NCBI GenBank assembly: GCA_903891505.1
Contig: CAITEO010000067.1
Location: 1-14,919, forward strand
Direction: 5' to 3'
DNA: 14,919 nt
Source: an uncultured Candidatus Woesearchaeota archaeon
Lineage (GTDB): Archaea > Nanobdellota > Nanobdellia > Woesearchaeales > 21-14-0-10-32-9
Both the position numbers and the translations under genes were made by a program. How positions within the stretch are numbered: position 1 is the first letter of the stretch; every line of letters starts with the position of its first letter. Below, piece by piece: positions 13,310-14,919 of the stretch. The notes under the pieces are model-generated. The model ran no database searches. It had not been told where the DNA came from and was given only the letters and a program-made list of their open reading frames with translations.

Positions 13310-14350
13310 ATGATAACTGAAGACGAGATTAATTATATCAAGGGTCGACTAAAAGAATCAAAACGACCATTGTTCTTTTTCGATGATGATCCAGATGGAA
13401 CAACCTCTTTTGTCATGCTCTACAAATTCGTCGGAGAAGGCAAGGGAATTTGCGTCAAAGGAAAACCAATTCTTGAAGCATCATACGCCCAAAAAGTAGA
13501 GGAATATTCTCCTGATTTAGTTGTAATACTCGACAAGCCAATGGTTGAGCAAGAGTTTCTAGATCAAATTAATGTCGAAGTAATATGGATAGACCATCAT
13601 CCAGTACAAGACAACAAGAAAGTCAAATATTTTAATCCTAGAATACATGATCAAGAAGATAATAGACCAACAAGTTACTGGGCGTACCAGATTGTTAAAG
13701 ATGATCTAAAAAACATTCTTTGGATTGCGATGATGGGAATTGTTGGCGATTGGAATTTATTCTATGCTGACGAATTTCGAAAAGAATATCCTGATTTGTT
13801 GCCTGAGAATATAACGAACGCTCCAGATGCACTATTTACATCCAAACTTGGTCTTCTAATAAAAATGTTAGAATTTAATTTGAAAGGAACAACAACCCAA
13901 GTAATGCAATCCATAAAAACATTGACTCGAATAGAAGATCCTCATGAAATACTTGACCAAACAAGTTCCAAAGGAAAATTCATCTATAGAAAATACTTAG
14001 AAGTAAACTCAAAATATGAGGACATAAAAAAAGACGTAAAAATAACTGATGATAGAATAATATTCTTTAAGTATTATGACACAAAACTTGCAATATCAAG
14101 TATGCTTTCAAATGAACTTTTACAGCAACACCCTGATAAAATAATAATAATCGCACGTGAGAAAAATGATGAAATAGTTCTCTCTCTTAGATCAGGCAGC
14201 ATAAGAATTGTTGATAGACTTCAACGGGCGCTCGTCGGAGTAGACGGATACGGCGGAGGTCACGACCTCGCTTGCGGTGCATGCATTAAACGAGACGACT
14301 TCGATAAATTCATGGAACAATTCAGAGCAGAAATCGAGAAAGAAGAATAG
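13310..14350 (+). CDS. DHH/DHHA1 family phosphoesterase
   Basis: A 346-aa cytosolic enzyme of the DHH superfamily (RecJ, NrnA, GdpP and related). The N-terminal DHH domain shows DDDPDG (25-30), Asp75 (VVILDKP), the signature DHHP (95-98) and GDW (146-148), giving the expected set of Mn-binding residues. The C-terminal DHHA1 domain has the substrate-binding GGGHDLACG (315-323). Family members cleave short oligonucleotides, pAp or cyclic dinucleotides, or act as RecJ-like nucleases; the sequence does not decide between them. In archaea, related proteins partner with GINS/Cdc45 (GAN) or degrade nanoRNA. It has its own TATA box. Sitting beside an AlaRS that lacks its DHHA1-related C-Ala domain is notable but may be chance. 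Confidence 0.88.
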   Translation: MITEDEINYIKGRLKESKRPLFFFDDDPDGTTSFVMLYKFVGEGKGICVKGKPILEASYAQKVEEYSPDLVVILDKPMVEQEFLDQINVEVIWIDHHPVQDNKKVKYFNPRIHDQEDNRPTSYWAYQIVKDDLKNILWIAMMGIVGDWNLFYADEFRKEYPDLLPENITNAPDALFTSKLGLLIKMLEFNLKGTTTQVMQSIKTLTRIEDPHEILDQTSSKGKFIYRKYLEVNSKYEDIKKDVKITDDRIIFFKYYDTKLAISSMLSNELLQQHPDKIIIIAREKNDEIVLSLRSGSIRIVDRLQRALVGVDGYGGGHDLACGACIKRDDFDKFMEQFRAEIEKEE

Positions 14351-14405
14351 ACTCAGGAACAAATGTGACTGAAAAGAATTCTAGATAAGTGTTGTTAAAA
14401 ATATA

Positions 14406-14440
14406 ATGCAGGTACTGGGATTTTGTCCCAGGACCTACAT
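14406..14440 (-). repeat. Hairpin repeating the tRNA 3' end
   Basis: The two arms pair over 15 positions with two mismatches around a five-base loop. The 11 bases at 14405-14415 (AATGCAGGTAC) are identical to those at 14450-14460, the complement of the tRNA acceptor 3' strand. The element lies 11 bases past the tRNA 3' end in its transcription direction and resembles an acceptor plus T-arm minihelix. It may be a terminator, a tRNA-like mimic or an old integration scar. Confidence 0.65.
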
Positions 14441-14451
14441 TTCTCAGGAAA

Positions 14452-14526
14452 TGCAGGTACCGAGATTTGAACTCGGGGCGTCCGGCTTATGAGACCGGCA
14501 CTCTAACCAGGCTGAGTTATACCTGC
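14452..14526 (-). tRNA. tRNA with anticodon CAT (elongator Met, or Ile2)
   Basis: A 75-base cloverleaf on the minus strand without encoded CCA or intron. Acceptor GCAGGTA pairs with TACCTGC, discriminator A. D stem ACTC/GAGT, anticodon stem CCGGT/GCCGG with loop CTCATAA (anticodon CAT), five-base variable loop, T stem CCGAG/CTCGG with loop TTCAAAT. The anticodon stem lacks the three consecutive G-C pairs of initiator tRNA. Elongator Met is most likely, but tRNA-Ile2, whose C34 is modified to agmatidine, has the same anticodon in the gene and is not excluded. Confidence 0.93.
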
Positions 14527-14550
14527 GAATAAAGAAAAGAAAAAAATAGT

Positions 14551-14560
14551 AATTTAAAAA
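14551..14560 (-). promoter_or_regulatory. TATA box for the tRNA gene
   Basis: Reads TTTTTAAATT on the minus strand, centred about 29 bases before the tRNA 5' end. Confidence 0.5.
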
Positions 14561-14572
14561 ATTTATGTCTTT

Positions 14573-14919
14573 TTACTCGAACATACCGAGGAGCTCAGTC
14601 ATTGCAACTATCTTGCTGTCTGCTTCTCTTGTATCTTTTCGATCGATAAGTATTCCTTTAAGACCTGCTTTCTCTGCAGCTTTGATATCACTATCAACTG
14701 AATCTCCAACCATAATAACGTCGTCAGCATTTAGTTTGTTGTCGCTCAGAATCTTTTTGAACGACTCAGGGTTTGCTTTCAAAAGACCAGTTTCGTAAGA
14801 TGGATAAACACCGTCGAAGAGCTCGCTGAACTTGTATTTTGCATCAACCTGTTCGTATGAGAACTGATCGATGTTTGCAAGCAAGTATACTTTGTATCCT
14901 CTTTTCTTAAGCTCTGCAA
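14573..14919 (-). CDS. HAD-superfamily hydrolase, C-terminal part
   Basis: An open frame without a start in the window: it continues past the right edge, and the first in-frame TTG (14884) is internal. The visible 115 residues show the C-terminal half of a HAD phosphatase: a strand with YKVYLLANID (motif II position), GLLKANPESF with the motif III Lys (KxxP), and VIMVGDSVDSDIKAAEKAG, which is motif IV (GDSxxxD). The final strand GILIDRK fits the phosphoglycolate phosphatase-like subgroup. The substrate cannot be deduced, and motif I (DxDxT) lies outside the window. It is on the same strand as the tRNA, 46 bases upstream of the tRNA 5' end. Confidence 0.85.
   Translation of the reverse strand, partial: AELKKRGYKVYLLANIDQFSYEQVDAKYKFSELFDGVYPSYETGLLKANPESFKKILSDNKLNADDVIMVGDSVDSDIKAAEKAGLKGILIDRKDTREADSKIVAMTELLGMFE

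Noticed and set aside
14405..14460. Attachment site of a resident integrated element
   Set aside because: The direct repeat copies are only 45 bases apart and no integrase is visible, so at most this is a remnant; it is reported as a hairpin instead.
14573..14884. Complete small protein starting at the TTG at 14884
   Set aside because: The frame stays open to the window edge, and the HAD fold needs upstream motif I, so this is an internal codon of a longer gene.

Overview
The window looks like a piece of an AT-rich archaeal genome, most plausibly a DPANN lineage such as Woesearchaeota or Pacearchaeota. The archaeal evidence is ribosomal protein L10e (not bacterial L16), TrmY, a short Nog1-type GTPase, AlaX, and archaeal promoters: a TATA box about 25-28 bases before the start codon of most genes, which predicts leaderless mRNAs. 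The placement within DPANN is inferred from gene style (small proteins, short AlaRS, many Cys-rich exported proteins), not from a phylogeny.

Left part (1-4084): the N-terminal end of a probable Nudix protein runs off the left edge (minus strand). An unrecognised 153-aa gene follows (plus). Next, on the minus strand, come two exported Cys-rich proteins (a lipoprotein with three Cys-rich repeats, a DUF333-like segment and a Kazal-like segment, and a small membrane-anchored partner), an endonuclease III without an iron-sulfur cluster, and a winged-helix/Nudix protein whose Nudix glutamates are lost. The last is divergent from an apparently active Nudix hydrolase, and the two share one TATA element in a 48-base gap. 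This pair is the best candidate for an undescribed regulatory system.

Middle (4177-9119): the trans-editing protein AlaX, whose 3' end is repeated 153 bases downstream with only synonymous differences; a dCMP-deaminase-like enzyme; a Pro-rich coiled-coil protein of unknown role; a 264-base convergent gap holding GC-rich nested hairpins; an exported FecR-domain protein with a PKD-like N-terminus (minus); ribosomal protein L10e (minus); and TrmY (plus).

Right part (9160-14919): an MscS channel, a Nog1-type GTPase (minus), a short AlaRS that looks like the type in Patescibacteria and lacks the C-Ala domain, a DHH/DHHA1 phosphoesterase, a tRNA with anticodon CAT (minus) followed by a hairpin that repeats the tRNA 3' end, and a partial HAD hydrolase running off the right edge.

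Together the genes cover translation and its quality control (AlaRS, AlaX, L10e, Nog1, TrmY, tRNA), nucleotide-pool housekeeping and repair (Nudix proteins, deaminase, endonuclease III, DHH protein), and the cell surface (lipoprotein, Cys-rich anchor protein, FecR protein, MscS). Most genes have their own promoter; only the exported proteins have clear Shine-Dalgarno sequences. There is no CRISPR array, transposase, integrase or rRNA.
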